Of a stretch of DNA of 64,000 bases, positions 25,049 through 33,283 are shown piece by piece. The DNA is from an uncultured Kordiimonas sp. (GTDB taxonomy: Bacteria; Pseudomonadota; Alphaproteobacteria; Sphingomonadales; Kordiimonadaceae): NCBI GenBank assembly GCA_947492375.1, contig CANLMI010000002.1:1117529-1181528 (forward strand), read 5' to 3'. How positions within the stretch are numbered: the first letter of the stretch is position 1; each line of letters starts with the position of its first letter. The notes beneath the pieces are model-generated. The model saw only the letters and a list, made by a program, of their open reading frames with translations. It ran no database searches and was not told the origin of the DNA. Made by a program: the position numbers and the translations under genes.

Positions 25049-25161
25049 GATGTTTCTCCCATTTTGTCGCCAAATTCAGCAGCATCATGCGCATCCAAAG
25101 GCATGAGGTGAAAGAGGGCTTTCAGGCCCTCAATCTCAATAATTTTTGCAAACACATCCAT
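25045..25161 (-). CDS. Small 38-aa early protein
   Basis: Short gene starting with ATG at 25159-25161 (MDVFAKIIEIEGLKALFHL), preceded by AAGG ten bases upstream, just after the DUF3164 stop. It ends with the ATGA overlap to the next gene. Size and coupling make it plausible. No function recognised. Confidence 0.5.
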   Translation of the reverse strand: MDVFAKIIEIEGLKALFHLMPLDAHDAAEFGDKMGETS

Positions 25162-25163
25162 GA

Positions 25164-25829
25164 TTAAGCCGCCTTCTTTGCAGGTTCTGGAACTTCCTGC
25201 TTTTGATCCGCAACATTGGCGATATTCAATGAGACAGGCTGCCATTCATCCTGCGGCGTCTTGCGTTCATAGATACGCACATAAACCTTTGAGCCAGTCT
25301 TGGTGACGCTATTGGAAATAGCTTCCATGGCTTTTTTCCATTCGTCGTCATCGATATTATGCTTGCGAAGTCCCAAAACACGGCTCGTACTTACCTTGCC
25401 AGATTTATCCACTTGGAATGCATCTTGAGCGACTACAGCAAGGTTGACATCGCTGGTTTCTGACCATCGGATAATGCAGCGGTCAATTAGCTCTTTGGCG
25501 ATTTGAAGTTGTTCATCAAAAGTGATGTGATCAGCAACATGGCGTGTCACTTTCTTGCAACCATCAAAACTAATTAATTCTAGGTTGCCTTTATTGCCCC
25601 CTAACTGAACGCCGTATTCAGAAGCCGATTGACCAACGAAATCATCAATTTCAGATAACGCATCATCGCGAAGCTGCGCCAATTCGTTAGAGGCCACTTT
25701 TGCGTTTTGCACTATATTTTGCACAAGTAAGTCGCGGAGAGCATCAATGGGCTTGATAGCTGCTTCAGGAACCAAATGACCATCGGCATTTTTGCGATAG
25801 CCTTTCGGGATTTCATATTCAGTAGTCAT
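25164..25829 (-). CDS. DUF3164 protein (Mu early region)
   Basis: 221 aa. Starts MTTEYEIPKGYRKNADGHLV, then LLVQNIVQNAKVASNELAQL, FVGQSASEYGVQLGGNKGN and HITFDEQLQIAKELIDRCII, which match DUF3164, a family found between transposition genes and gemA in Mu-like phages. Function not established. C-terminus ends in an Ala/Lys-rich tail. Confidence 0.82.
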   Translation of the reverse strand: MTTEYEIPKGYRKNADGHLVPEAAIKPIDALRDLLVQNIVQNAKVASNELAQLRDDALSEIDDFVGQSASEYGVQLGGNKGNLELISFDGCKKVTRHVADHITFDEQLQIAKELIDRCIIRWSETSDVNLAVVAQDAFQVDKSGKVSTSRVLGLRKHNIDDDEWKKAMEAISNSVTKTGSKVYVRIYERKTPQDEWQPVSLNIANVADQKQEVPEPAKKAA

Positions 25830-25848
25830 AAATTAATTACCTTTCTTT

Positions 25849-26133
25849 CTAGTGTTTTTGAGCCACCGAACCTGTTGCCTTAACGGGCGAACAAGACGGC
25901 GTATAAATCGGGTTAGTGTCATCATGGAGTTGAGCCTCATTTGATGTATCGAGTGAGCGCCATATGGTTGCGAACTTGTATTGAACCGCCTTCCATATAG
26001 GCTTGAACTTAGCCGTCCAGATGCAGCCAACGCTTTCAAGAGCCTGAATGGGCGTATAACCACGATCCACTAGATAAAGGATATGTTCACACGCCACTTT
26101 GTCGGCTTCATCTGATGACGGTAGGATTGCCAT
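25849..26133 (-). CDS. Hypothetical early phage protein
   Basis: 94 aa from ATG at 26131-26133 (MAILPSSDEADKVACEHILY), overlapping the previous gene by 26 bp; the longer frame to 26253 lies wholly over that gene. Contains DRGYTPIQALESVGCIWTAK. No family recognised. Start choice is moderate. Confidence 0.55.
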   Translation of the reverse strand: MAILPSSDEADKVACEHILYLVDRGYTPIQALESVGCIWTAKFKPIWKAVQYKFATIWRSLDTSNEAQLHDDTNPIYTPSCSPVKATGSVAQKH

Positions 26134-26401
26134 TAGGCTGCATCCCCGCCCGGTTGGGTCGGGGCAATACCGTGTCGGCCTTATGAGGGCGCTGGTTGGC
26201 CCTCTGAGCGAACTGCACAACATTGGATGGTTCGGGTTTTTTGTCGGCTTCACTAATCAGGCTTTCTTCAAGTGAACGGGTCCGCCATCCGATTTCCTTC
26301 ATCTTCATTTCGAACTGATGCAACATGCGAACATTTACATCGCCCTTTCTGAAGCTGGATAGAAACGTGGTTACAGTGTTGTTCAAATCTTCATGCAGCA
26401 T
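26108..26401 (-). CDS. Hypothetical early phage protein
   Basis: 97 aa: MLHEDLNNTVTTFLSSFRKG at the N-terminus, helical, followed by a charged linker (ESLISEADKKPEPSNVVQFA) and a disordered basic C-terminus. No family recognised. Overlaps the HTH gene by 11 bp. Confidence 0.6.
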   Translation of the reverse strand: MLHEDLNNTVTTFLSSFRKGDVNVRMLHQFEMKMKEIGWRTRSLEESLISEADKKPEPSNVVQFAQRANQRPHKADTVLPRPNRAGMQPNGNPTVIR

Positions 26402-26732
26402 GTTTCATTCCTTCTTGCTTCAAATGTTCGCAGTCATTGCAAGCCCTGCGGTGCCTGCGCGCCATTGGGTTCGGGGTTGTTAAAGGTTGGGATTGAAACC
26501 TGATACAATCTGGTTGCGTGATCAGGTCGCGGAGGTATGGGCAATGAACGCCAGTACCAAGCTTTTCGAGAACAAGCTTTTCCAGCTTTTCAGTTCTTGC
26601 TGGATATTTCCCAGCCAAAGCAGTTGTCACAGTTGACCGTGAAATTCCGATTTTATCTGCGACTGCCTGCTTGGTGCCGAGTGTTTCATATTCTTTCTCT
26701 AGTAGCCTTAGCCACAACGGAGCGGTTACCAT
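26391..26732 (-). CDS. Helix-turn-helix protein with C-terminal Cys motif
   Basis: 113 aa. A helix-turn-helix of the phage regulator type is clear: GTKQAVADKIGISRSTVTTA, then LAGKYPARTEKLEKLVLEKL. The C-terminus contains RRACNDCEHLKQEG, a small CxxC, and an earlier HCPYLRDLI. Found in the early regions of Mu-like phages. Probably a DNA-binding regulator of early genes; targets unknown. Confidence 0.65.
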   Translation of the reverse strand: MVTAPLWLRLLEKEYETLGTKQAVADKIGISRSTVTTALAGKYPARTEKLEKLVLEKLGTGVHCPYLRDLITQPDCIRFQSQPLTTPNPMARRHRRACNDCEHLKQEGMKHAA

Positions 26733-27301
26733 GTGTGAAGCTCCTTTGTGTTGGGGTCAAAGAGCTTTTTGGCACCACGTGAGCGCGGCGCTGACCTGCC
26801 AGTGTGGCGAACAAGTGCATAGCGTTTATTGCCATTTGAAGTTAGTTTCGTTCCCGGTGAACGCCTTGGCATTTCGCGCAAGTAACCAGCACAACAAAGG
26901 ACATACAAGAACCGCTGAATAGAGCCATATGCATCTTTCTCAGTCCCATCAGCTGCGATTGCAATCAATTCAGGGATTGTGAACTTCTGGAGCGCAGGCA
27001 ATGCCCTCCAGACCTTGCGTTTAAGGGTTGGTTTAACACTGTTACGAACAACACCAGTCTTTGGTGTGTAGGGGCCGCTTTTGATAGTCTTGCCAGTGGC
27101 CTTGAATTCGATGCCTTTGCTGGTTAGCTGGTAGCATCCTTTTTCAACACGTTCGACATATCCCCTTGTGATAAGCTTCCCGACTGATTTTGTTATCCGG
27201 TTCCGTTGACCGCCAATTGAATTGTATAGTTGCTGCACTGTCAGGCATACGCCCGGAGCGAGGCTGTCCATAATTGTGTTTTGTGAAACTTCTACTGTCA
27301 T
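26726..27301 (-). CDS. Winged-helix-like early phage protein
   Basis: 191 aa. Two segments look like winged helices: MTVEVSQNTIMDSLAPGVCL with NRITKSVGKLITRGYVERVE, then FTIPELIAIAADGTEKDAYG with FLYVLCCAGYLREMPRRSPG. This duplicated DNA-binding pattern suggests a transcription or replication regulator. No named family. Overlaps neighbours by 4-7 bp. Confidence 0.6.
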   Translation of the reverse strand: MTVEVSQNTIMDSLAPGVCLTVQQLYNSIGGQRNRITKSVGKLITRGYVERVEKGCYQLTSKGIEFKATGKTIKSGPYTPKTGVVRNSVKPTLKRKVWRALPALQKFTIPELIAIAADGTEKDAYGSIQRFLYVLCCAGYLREMPRRSPGTKLTSNGNKRYALVRHTGRSAPRSRGAKKLFDPNTKELHTW

Positions 27302-27570
27302 AACTGCAACTCCAGACGCTTTTCAACCTCACCAATGAATAAGCGCAGGGCTGTTAAAGCCTGTTCGTTATCTTCAGCTTCAGGCAGCCCCGGAACCAGT
27401 AATGTTTCATCATATCTTGAATGGCGCGCCATCACTTCGACAGCGGCCCTGACTTCATCGGCTGGGCCAGATGCGATTAAGGCAACCCCGTCAGGAACAT
27501 CTTCACCTTCAGACAGAAAAATGATTTCGCCTGATCTGTAACAATTTGCTGAAATTGTGTTGGTGTTCAT
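27298..27570 (-). CDS. Hypothetical early phage protein
   Basis: 90 aa: MNTNTISANCYRSGEIIFLS, then GVALIASGPADEVRAAVEVM and TALRLFIGEVEKRLELQL. Compact alpha/beta pattern. Located immediately after the MuB gene, a position that in Mu-like phages holds kil or host-nuclease-inhibitor genes, but I cannot match it to either. Confidence 0.6.
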   Translation of the reverse strand: MNTNTISANCYRSGEIIFLSEGEDVPDGVALIASGPADEVRAAVEVMARHSRYDETLLVPGLPEAEDNEQALTALRLFIGEVEKRLELQL

Positions 27571-27574
27571 GATT

Positions 27575-28351
27575 TTACCCCCTCACAATCGATGCAGCGT
27601 TTTTGCTACGATCAAAGAAAAGCGTCTGATTGATCATCATTTCTTTAGTGATGGTGGTTGCTTGGCCTTGCCTGTGGCCGAACTTTTCAATTGATGCAAT
27701 TGCCTCTTTTAATTCACGCATATATCCGCGAGTGGTTTCGGCGATATGTGCCAATAAGTCATCGGCAACCTGAAAGTCACAAAGCGCGTTAACAACAGCT
27801 GCGACATCATTTTGCTTCAGTGGTTGGAATTCCACCATTTGACTTATTCTGGATGCAACTTGCGGGAAGCGAACAAGGCTTTTTCTGATTTTGCCCATGC
27901 CTATCAGGATGATCGGGATTTCCAAAAAGTCTGATAGATCACGAATGCTTTCTAGGATTTTTCCGTCATTAATGAAGTAGTCAACTTCATCAATAAAAAC
28001 CGAGAATTCCAGCCCTTCTCTTTGGGCTTCAATTGATCGTTTTTCCAGTGCTTTATAAACATAGCTATAATTTGTTTCGAAGAACCGGGAAATTTTGAAT
28101 TCTCGTTCTTCTCCACCCTGCAATGCTTTCGCAATATCACCCATTGCAGTTGCTGGCGTCCAGCCTTTTCTTGCTCTGACATAGATACTTTCAGATTGAG
28201 TTGAAAGCCATGCTGTAGCGTGCGTTTTGCCAAGTCCCGGTACGCCGTCCACTACCATCAAACAAGCTTCAGCTGCACCGCGTTCCTTGAGCGCAGAATA
28301 TCCCAGCATAAGTTTCTTTACATTTTCGGTGGTGACAAAATTCGGTTTCAT
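27575..28351 (-). CDS. B: MuB-like transposition ATPase
   Basis: 258 aa from ATG 28349-28351 with AAAGGA five bases upstream (12 codons shorter than the longest frame). Walker A GVPGLGKTHATA at residues 36-47; Walker B FSVFIDEVDYF at about 117-127; sensor-type IILIGMGKIRKSL. This AAA+ ATPase is the target-selection and transposase-activating partner of MuA. Slightly short relative to Mu B (312 aa), lacking its long N-terminal HTH. Follows the transposase directly. Confidence 0.9.
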   Translation of the reverse strand: MKPNFVTTENVKKLMLGYSALKERGAAEACLMVVDGVPGLGKTHATAWLSTQSESIYVRARKGWTPATAMGDIAKALQGGEEREFKISRFFETNYSYVYKALEKRSIEAQREGLEFSVFIDEVDYFINDGKILESIRDLSDFLEIPIILIGMGKIRKSLVRFPQVASRISQMVEFQPLKQNDVAAVVNALCDFQVADDLLAHIAETTRGYMRELKEAIASIEKFGHRQGQATTITKEMMINQTLFFDRSKNAASIVRG

Positions 28352-28383
28352 GTGTATCCTTTCGTTTCTAACTTTAAGTGACC

Positions 28384-30531
28384 TCAAGCCGCCGTTTGCA
28401 TCATTGGCTTGGGGTCAATTCCTTCCATTTTCAGAAGTTGCGCAAAAGTTTGGCTTTGAACCAACTTTGCCACCGTCCCGCGATCTTGCTCCGTAACCTC
28501 TTGCGGGTTTTGGTGAAGCCAGATCACATATTCCAGATCATCCATAAAATTCGGGCGTCCGGTTACCGCGTTTTGAACTGGTTCAATCCGGGTAAATTCT
28601 GCTATTATTTCGTTTGCTTGGTTTTCTTGATCAGATGTAAGAGCGAGGGGCGCGATAGGCTCCATTTCGAGTGCAGGGCCTTCAGCTTCCGCAAGAATTT
28701 CTTCGCGCTTCTCATCAACCCGTTTAAGGCGGCCTTTGGTTCTTTGCTCAAGTACATATTCTTGTTTGGAAACCGCTGTGCGCAACGTGTCATGATCAAA
28801 GTATGCTTTTTTGTTGCCATCACGTTTTGCAACAGCCAAAAGCCTGTCATCTTCGATGGATCGCACCCATACTTGACTAGCGTTATTGATGTCATATGAG
28901 ACAGATGCCCATTCACCGTGAAACGGTTCCAAATCAAAGCTGAAATACTTACCCCATGGTAATTGAACTTCACCGCGAATGATCTTGCGTTTCTCAACAG
29001 GTCTGACCAGATCGGCGGCTTGTTCGAGTGATATAGTTGTTGTTTTACCGCCTTCAGCTTCCCAGTTTTCCCACATTTCAAGTGGAGTTAGGTGCCTGTA
29101 CTTTTTGGTTTCTGGGTCACGTACCCTTGGCAATCCACGATGTGGTGAATTATTTTTCTGATCTATTGCTTCTTGTACAAGCTCATAGAATTCGGCCCAA
29201 GTTACCTCAAATGAAGCTCGCTGGCCTTTGCGGCCTTTGATCGCACGTTCGCGGTCAATCGCTCTCTTGGCTTGTTTGTCCAAAGCTGGGCCGTCATATG
29301 TTGGTAAAGTCTTGGCCAGCTTGTGCAGGATAGTTTTATTGGGATTTTCTATTATCCCACGGGCCTGCGAATTATATGGGAGTGAGTTTTTCGGAGTAAT
29401 CCCCCAACGCGCATAAAAGCCAGTGTGCTCATCTTCAAATATATTGGCTCGGAAACCTTTACCATTATCAGTGTACCAGATAGCAGGTAATGCTTTTTTG
29501 CGGCCATCATGGCGTTCAACTATGCTGTCAGATAGAGCTTCCAATACGCCCATGCTATTCTCGGCAAGGCCAAGAGAGAAGCCAGTCACATACCGTGTAT
29601 AAACATCAATCACCATGGTAATTTCTGGCTTGAACGGGCGGCCATGAAATGGATGTTCAACCTTTGCTTTAAAGGTGTGGCCGTCCGATGACATAATAGC
29701 ACCGGGCCACAGTTCTGAAGTGTCTCTTCTTGTGAACGCTTTAATGCTTTTCAGTTCTTGTGGCCCCATGCGACCACGATTGCGTTCAACGATATTAAGC
29801 TTGTTTTTTATAAACCTGTTTGCTTGATGATAGCTTGGGCAGGTAATGTCTTCAGGAAGGGTTTTTTCCAAATCTTCAATGCATGATTTTAAGTCTGGTT
29901 GGCGAGGGTCGGCCCATAGGTTCATAAGGAATGGAACCCAGTCAGGCAAACTCCAGTCAGCTTCCTTGTTTTTTGGGGCTAGTGCATCAACACCTTCCTT
30001 TTCGAAGGTTGATACCCAAGAATACAGTGTACGCCGTGCAAGGCGTTGGCATTTTTGCGATCCAGTAACCTTTGTTCCTGATCTTGCGTTTGCGATAGGT
30101 AAAAGGTTTTCCAAGCCTTCTGGCAGTGATTTTTCTTTCACCATTAATACTACTGCATCAACTGCCTTTGATCTGCCCATATGTAGAGCGAGTTGATTTA
30201 CCTGTTGCACAAATGTTGCTCGCGCATCGCGGGTTGCTCTTTGGTCCCCGGTCAATGAGGCTATTGAAGTTAGCGGAGTTGGTGATTGAACTTGTTCAAT
30301 GTTGGTGTTTGAGCTTTGAACCAGTGATTTCGCAGTGTTGTTCACTAGCTGGCCCCGTATCTCTTTCGGCAGGCAAGAGATATGGTATTCATACCCACCA
30401 CCTCTTGATGCGCGTTTTCTCTTTTTGGGCTGTGCAATTTGGTTGAGCTTAACTTGAATGTTTCGCTTAGATTGTGGCCATCCAGTTAAACCTTGATCAG
30501 CCAACTCTGATGCTGAGAACCAATTATCCAT
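28384..30531 (-). CDS. A: MuA-like DDE transposase
   Basis: 715 aa from ATG 30529-30531, which has GGGAG upstream; the frame extends 21 codons further. N-terminal MDNWFSASELADQGLTGWPQ is the Mu-type DNA-binding winged helix. The DDE core: SSDGHTFKAKVEHPF (D about 283), WYTDNGKGFRANIF (D about 355) and QARGIIENPNKTIL (E about 395). The C-terminal part (NEIIAEFTRIEPVQNAVTGR) ends in the MuB-interaction region. Catalyses replicative transposition and integration of the prophage. Spacing of the acidic residues fits the family. Confidence 0.95.
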   Translation of the reverse strand: MDNWFSASELADQGLTGWPQSKRNIQVKLNQIAQPKKRKRASRGGGYEYHISCLPKEIRGQLVNNTAKSLVQSSNTNIEQVQSPTPLTSIASLTGDQRATRDARATFVQQVNQLALHMGRSKAVDAVVLMVKEKSLPEGLENLLPIANARSGTKVTGSQKCQRLARRTLYSWVSTFEKEGVDALAPKNKEADWSLPDWVPFLMNLWADPRQPDLKSCIEDLEKTLPEDITCPSYHQANRFIKNKLNIVERNRGRMGPQELKSIKAFTRRDTSELWPGAIMSSDGHTFKAKVEHPFHGRPFKPEITMVIDVYTRYVTGFSLGLAENSMGVLEALSDSIVERHDGRKKALPAIWYTDNGKGFRANIFEDEHTGFYARWGITPKNSLPYNSQARGIIENPNKTILHKLAKTLPTYDGPALDKQAKRAIDRERAIKGRKGQRASFEVTWAEFYELVQEAIDQKNNSPHRGLPRVRDPETKKYRHLTPLEMWENWEAEGGKTTTISLEQAADLVRPVEKRKIIRGEVQLPWGKYFSFDLEPFHGEWASVSYDINNASQVWVRSIEDDRLLAVAKRDGNKKAYFDHDTLRTAVSKQEYVLEQRTKGRLKRVDEKREEILAEAEGPALEMEPIAPLALTSDQENQANEIIAEFTRIEPVQNAVTGRPNFMDDLEYVIWLHQNPQEVTEQDRGTVAKLVQSQTFAQLLKMEGIDPKPMMQTAA

Positions 30532-31018
30532 TATTGATACTCCCGAATAATGGGGTCTCATTGATAATTTGATAGGCTTGTTCTTTCGCCGCATTGGAAA
30601 TCAAGATTAATTGCCCGGCTCTTGCAAAAACGGCATCCGACCTTTCAAGCACTACACATCCAGCGGGGCCAAAAATATTATTTGCTAGATCAGGTCCAAG
30701 AATTTTCGTCAATGCAGCTAACACACATGCGGGAAGCATGTTGGGGCGACTTGAACCAGTCCATGTGTTGATTTGCGTTTCCGAAATGTCTTCACCAGTT
30801 TCGTGTGAAATCATTAATGCAATTTGTTCGCGATTATAGGGCGACCTTTTGATCGCATCATTGAGCCAAATTTTAATTTTTTGCTTTTGATTGAGAGCGC
30901 CAATTTCTTCGGCTGGCTCATCTGGAACTGTTACAACAGTGTGCTTTCCTTCAAGGATTGTAAGAAAATCGATTTGATCAGGATGGCTCTGTGTTGCTGA
31001 AGCTTTTCGCTTACTCAT
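30524..31018 (-). CDS. Ner-adjacent DNA-binding protein
   Basis: 164 aa from ATG 31016-31018 (MSKRKASATQSHPD; GGGAG nine bases upstream). Contains a helix-turn-helix-like part (REQIALMISHETGEDISETQ then INTWTGSSRPNMLPACVLAA) followed by LGPDLANNIFGPAGCVVLER. Such genes occur next to ner and upstream of MuA in alphaproteobacterial Mu-like phages. Likely DNA-binding; function unknown. Overlaps the transposase start and the small gene upstream. Confidence 0.7.
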   Translation of the reverse strand: MSKRKASATQSHPDQIDFLTILEGKHTVVTVPDEPAEEIGALNQKQKIKIWLNDAIKRSPYNREQIALMISHETGEDISETQINTWTGSSRPNMLPACVLAALTKILGPDLANNIFGPAGCVVLERSDAVFARAGQLILISNAAKEQAYQIINETPLFGSINNG

Positions 31019-31170
31019 TTTATAATCTCCCAAGTATCTTCTTCCCAAAAGGTGCCGGGGAGAATTCCCCCGGCAAAGTTTGGGAGGTTAGTTTTGGCCA
31101 CAGGGCCAATGTTCACGTTGAAACGAAGCCGTGAACAGTCCTGAAGGACTTCTGGAACACGTATGTTCAT
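31015..31170 (-). CDS. 51-aa small early protein with ATGA coupling at both ends
   Basis: Open frame between Ner and the DNA-binding gene: MNIRVPEVLQDCSRLRFNVN up to TFWEEDTWEIIK. Its ATG overlaps Ner's TGA and its TGA overlaps the next gene's ATG (ATGA at both ends), and it fills the gap exactly. That pattern is strong evidence for a real translated gene. No homolog recognised. The strong hairpin at about 31074-31095 lies inside it and is not a terminator. Confidence 0.7.
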   Translation of the reverse strand: MNIRVPEVLQDCSRLRFNVNIGPVAKTNLPNFAGGILPGTFWEEDTWEIIK

Positions 31171-31487
31171 GCAGCTTTCCGAAGTTGGTTATTGCGGACA
31201 TGAACAATCGTGGTATTCTTCTTGCGAAAACGGTGACCAGTTTTTGGAGAGCCGTTGAGGTTGTATCTAGTTGGCCAAATGTCTTGAGGCTTCATGTCGA
31301 GAAAATTCGCGATACGAAGCTCTACTTCTGGCCATGGTTGAGCAAGTGTTTTGCTGATTGCTGTACGGTCAAGGTTCCATGACTTGGATAAGCTTGTTAT
31401 TGTATGGCCCTTCATGCGAATAGCTGCTTTGATTTCCTCAACATGCATTCCAATATTCGGATTTTTTAATCTTATTGCTCTGGTCAT
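31167..31487 (-). CDS. ner: Ner-like regulator
   Basis: 106 aa from ATG 31485-31487. Contains the Ner/Nlp winged helix-turn-helix: EEIKAAIRMKGHTITSLSKS, WNLDRTAISKTLAQPWPEVE, LRIANFLDMKPQDIWPTRY, the last being the family signature. It is the first gene of the early operon and in Mu downregulates the early promoter. A longer C-terminal tail (RFRKKNTTIVHVRNNQLRK) is basic. Sits opposite to the repressor gene across the control region. Confidence 0.9.
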   Translation of the reverse strand: MTRAIRLKNPNIGMHVEEIKAAIRMKGHTITSLSKSWNLDRTAISKTLAQPWPEVELRIANFLDMKPQDIWPTRYNLNGSPKTGHRFRKKNTTIVHVRNNQLRKAA

Positions 31488-31550
31488 AGTCACTCACTTG
31501 AACGGCGCTATGCCGATTTTTTTGGGTGTTTATTTTCAACTTGTTGAATG

Positions 31551-31578
31551 AACATACGAAAAAATTCGATATAGTCAA
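31551..31578 (-). promoter_or_regulatory. Early promoter of the prophage with operator in its spacer
   Basis: On the minus strand TTGACT (31573-31578) and TATGTT (31551-31556) are separated by 16 bases, giving a plausible sigma70 promoter for ner and the whole early operon. One copy of TTCGATAT (31565-31572) lies in the spacer, so a repressor bound there would block the promoter. Other similar copies at 31608-31615 and 31639-31646. Confidence 0.65.
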
Positions 31579-31607
31579 TTAAAAATGACTGCATCTCACT
31601 TAATTTT

Positions 31608-31658
31608 TTCGGTATTGAGGTCTTAAGTCGCTAGAATTTTCGATATTTCAACGACTTA
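31608..31658. promoter_or_regulatory. Repressor operator region with inverted repeat
   Basis: Contains TTCGGTAT (31608-31615) and TTCGATAT (31639-31646). An inverted repeat TAAGTCG/CGACTTA (about 31624-31658) brackets the latter. A -10-like TAGAAT at 31632 may serve the repressor gene. Spacing between the three TTCGRTAT copies is 43 and 31 bp, close to four and three helix turns. Proposed c repressor and Ner sites. Confidence 0.5.
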
Positions 31659-31683
31659 CAGTTAAATGGGATGGATTTTCTCG

Positions 31684-32130
31684 ATGGTTAACGAAAATCG
31701 CACTTATAGCCGTGAACTGGGACAGCGGTTAAATGAAACATATGTTAAGTTTGGCAGTAAGGCGGCTGCTGCTAGGGCTGCGGGCGTTACAACGGAAACA
31801 TTCAGCAGTTGGATTTCTGGAGGGCCAAAGGTTCCAATTCAAGGTTTGCAGTCATATTCAGAGCGCGGAAATATAGATTTTATTTGGCTATGCACAGGTA
31901 TTGACGCAAATAAAGTCGATAAACATATATTGTCCGACGATTTTATTGATTTAGTGGCGGATGCCTTTGAGCAACTCGAATCACTACTTAAGCGTTTGAA
32001 AAGGTCAATACCAGATAGCCGATATAAGATTAAACTTGCGATTGCATTGGCTGAAGAAGCATATGAAGATCAAGAAAAAGTTATCAATATAAATCAACAC
32101 CTTAAAGTTATTGAAGCTATTGCTAGTTGA
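31684..32130 (+). CDS. Prophage repressor (XRE-type HTH)
   Basis: 148 aa from ATG at 31684 (GGGATGG upstream; six codons shorter than the longest frame). N-terminal helix-turn-helix: RELGQRLNETYVKFGSKAAA, ARAAGVTTETFSSWISGGPK, typical of small phage repressors. C-terminal half is a helical dimerisation region (FEQLESLLKRLKRS, AIALAEEAYEDQEKVINI). Divergent from ner across the operator region, the position of the Mu c repressor. Maintains lysogeny, probably by binding the TTCGRTAT sites. Confidence 0.85.
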   Translation: MVNENRTYSRELGQRLNETYVKFGSKAAAARAAGVTTETFSSWISGGPKVPIQGLQSYSERGNIDFIWLCTGIDANKVDKHILSDDFIDLVADAFEQLESLLKRLKRSIPDSRYKIKLAIALAEEAYEDQEKVININQHLKVIEAIAS

Positions 32131-32228
32131 CATAATTTTATTAAAAAACCACCGTATTTTCACCTCTTTCAGGCGGCTATTATTAAGAGACAGGCAGTTG
32201 TTAGTTAGTAAATGCGAGTAGGATTTTT

Positions 32229-32546
32229 ATGAATAAACGATTGGGGTCGTTGATTAGTAAAATAGAAAATAATCTAATCATTAGCGAACCGGAAAACGAC
32301 AATTACACCTTCAAAACTGGATATTCAGATTTAGCGGGTAAACATTATCTACAGAGTAAAGCTACAAAGAGGCATCATTTTATAATAGACGCAATTTTCT
32401 TATATATATCAAAAGGTAATATGAAAAAACATGCTGCAATCAGCCAAGCTCTAACGGTATTCCTTGATGTGGAAAACTTAGATGAAATAACGGTTTCGCA
32501 GTTTGAACAATCAGTAAACTACTTATATTCAAGAAAGAACGAATAA
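32229..32546 (+). CDS. Hypothetical protein downstream of the repressor
   Basis: 105 aa, AT-rich, starts MNKRLGSLISKIENNLIISE and contains HHFIIDAIFLYISKGNMKKH and ENLDEITVSQFEQSVNYLYS. No family recognised. It lies between repressor and phage end on the same strand, so it is probably expressed in the lysogen; a superinfection or host-interaction role is only a guess. Confidence 0.6.
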   Translation: MNKRLGSLISKIENNLIISEPENDNYTFKTGYSDLAGKHYLQSKATKRHHFIIDAIFLYISKGNMKKHAAISQALTVFLDVENLDEITVSQFEQSVNYLYSRKNE

Positions 32547-32698
32547 AATTCGGTTTTGTGCAGAAAATAGCGCAAATATTTCAAATAAACGTCAAAAAAT
32601 GTGCAAAAAATAAATCCCGGAAAAATTTCAACCCATAAACAAAAACCGCAAAAAACCGCCGCTTTTGGGGTGTTCCTCTTCTAAACGTTTAATGTGCA
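32547..32698. repeat. Prophage end with transposase-binding-like repeats
   Basis: TGTGCA occurs at 32557-32562, 32600-32605 and 32693-32698 in the same orientation. The last two are each preceded by TAAACGT. Read from the outside (minus strand) the outermost copy gives TGCACATTAAACG, beginning with TG like other Mu-type ends. So the phage-host junction is probably at 32698/32699. The other phage end is not in the window, so target-site duplication cannot be checked. Confidence 0.55.
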
Positions 32699-32780
32699 GA
32701 ATGAATTACCCCCCTATATGAAGTGGTGGCTGAGTATCTGTCTATTATCTTAAATAATCAGGTTTACCTATTTCTTAGGT

Positions 32781-33215
32781 CTAATGAAATATTGCTTGAA
32801 TTGTTGACGGTTTTTGGCTCAGGCAGTGTGAAAAAGTAGCTATTGCTAGGTTCAGTGGTTCCATTTTCTGAGAATAATTGCTTTGGCCTGTTCACATCAA
32901 ACGATTGAGTCGCAAGGTTTCCGATTTACAAGAGTCTTTGCTCGGTCTGTTGGCCGTGACTTGATCACAGTAAAGTATGATCAATTCTTTAAAGGCCATG
33001 CTCTGCGCTGGCCTTATATCTTTGAAAAGGCTTTGACCCATTTTAGCTTCGACGTCTCTGGCCCATGCTTGGGCTTGTTTTTTTGTGCGCAGAGTTTTTG
33101 ATTGAACGGGCCATCCTTTGAGTCTGATTTGCGCATGCCACTGACCTTTTGATTTTTCACGAATGCTTGCTATTCTAGCACGCTCCATATCTTGAGTGTG
33201 CCGAAAGTGTGCCAA
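32781..33215 (-). pseudogene. Decayed tyrosine integrase (N-terminal part)
   Basis: Frame from 33215 encodes an integrase N-terminus: SIREKSKGQWHAQIRLKGWP and LRTKKQAQAWARDVEAKMGQ (arm-binding type), then FKELIILYCDQV (core-binding domain start). It hits an in-frame TGA at 32892, after which the same frame continues with KMEPLNLAIATFS, similar to the next block of such integrases (PLSxLAIAxL), until another stop at 32781. The catalytic domain is absent. Its start lies close to the tRNA fragment, as expected for an integrase of an older element. The truncation may be linked to the Mu-like prophage insertion nearby. Confidence 0.75.
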
Positions 33216-33283
33216 ATCTCAAATTTGGCATTCCTCGTTAGGGGAGGGTTTTTAGTAAGTGCATGATTTCATTAAAGAAATAA

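Noticed and set aside
31074-31095. Strong hairpin GCCGGGG/CCCCGGC as an intrinsic terminator
   Set aside because: It lies inside the coupled 51-aa gene and is not followed by a T-run on the minus strand.
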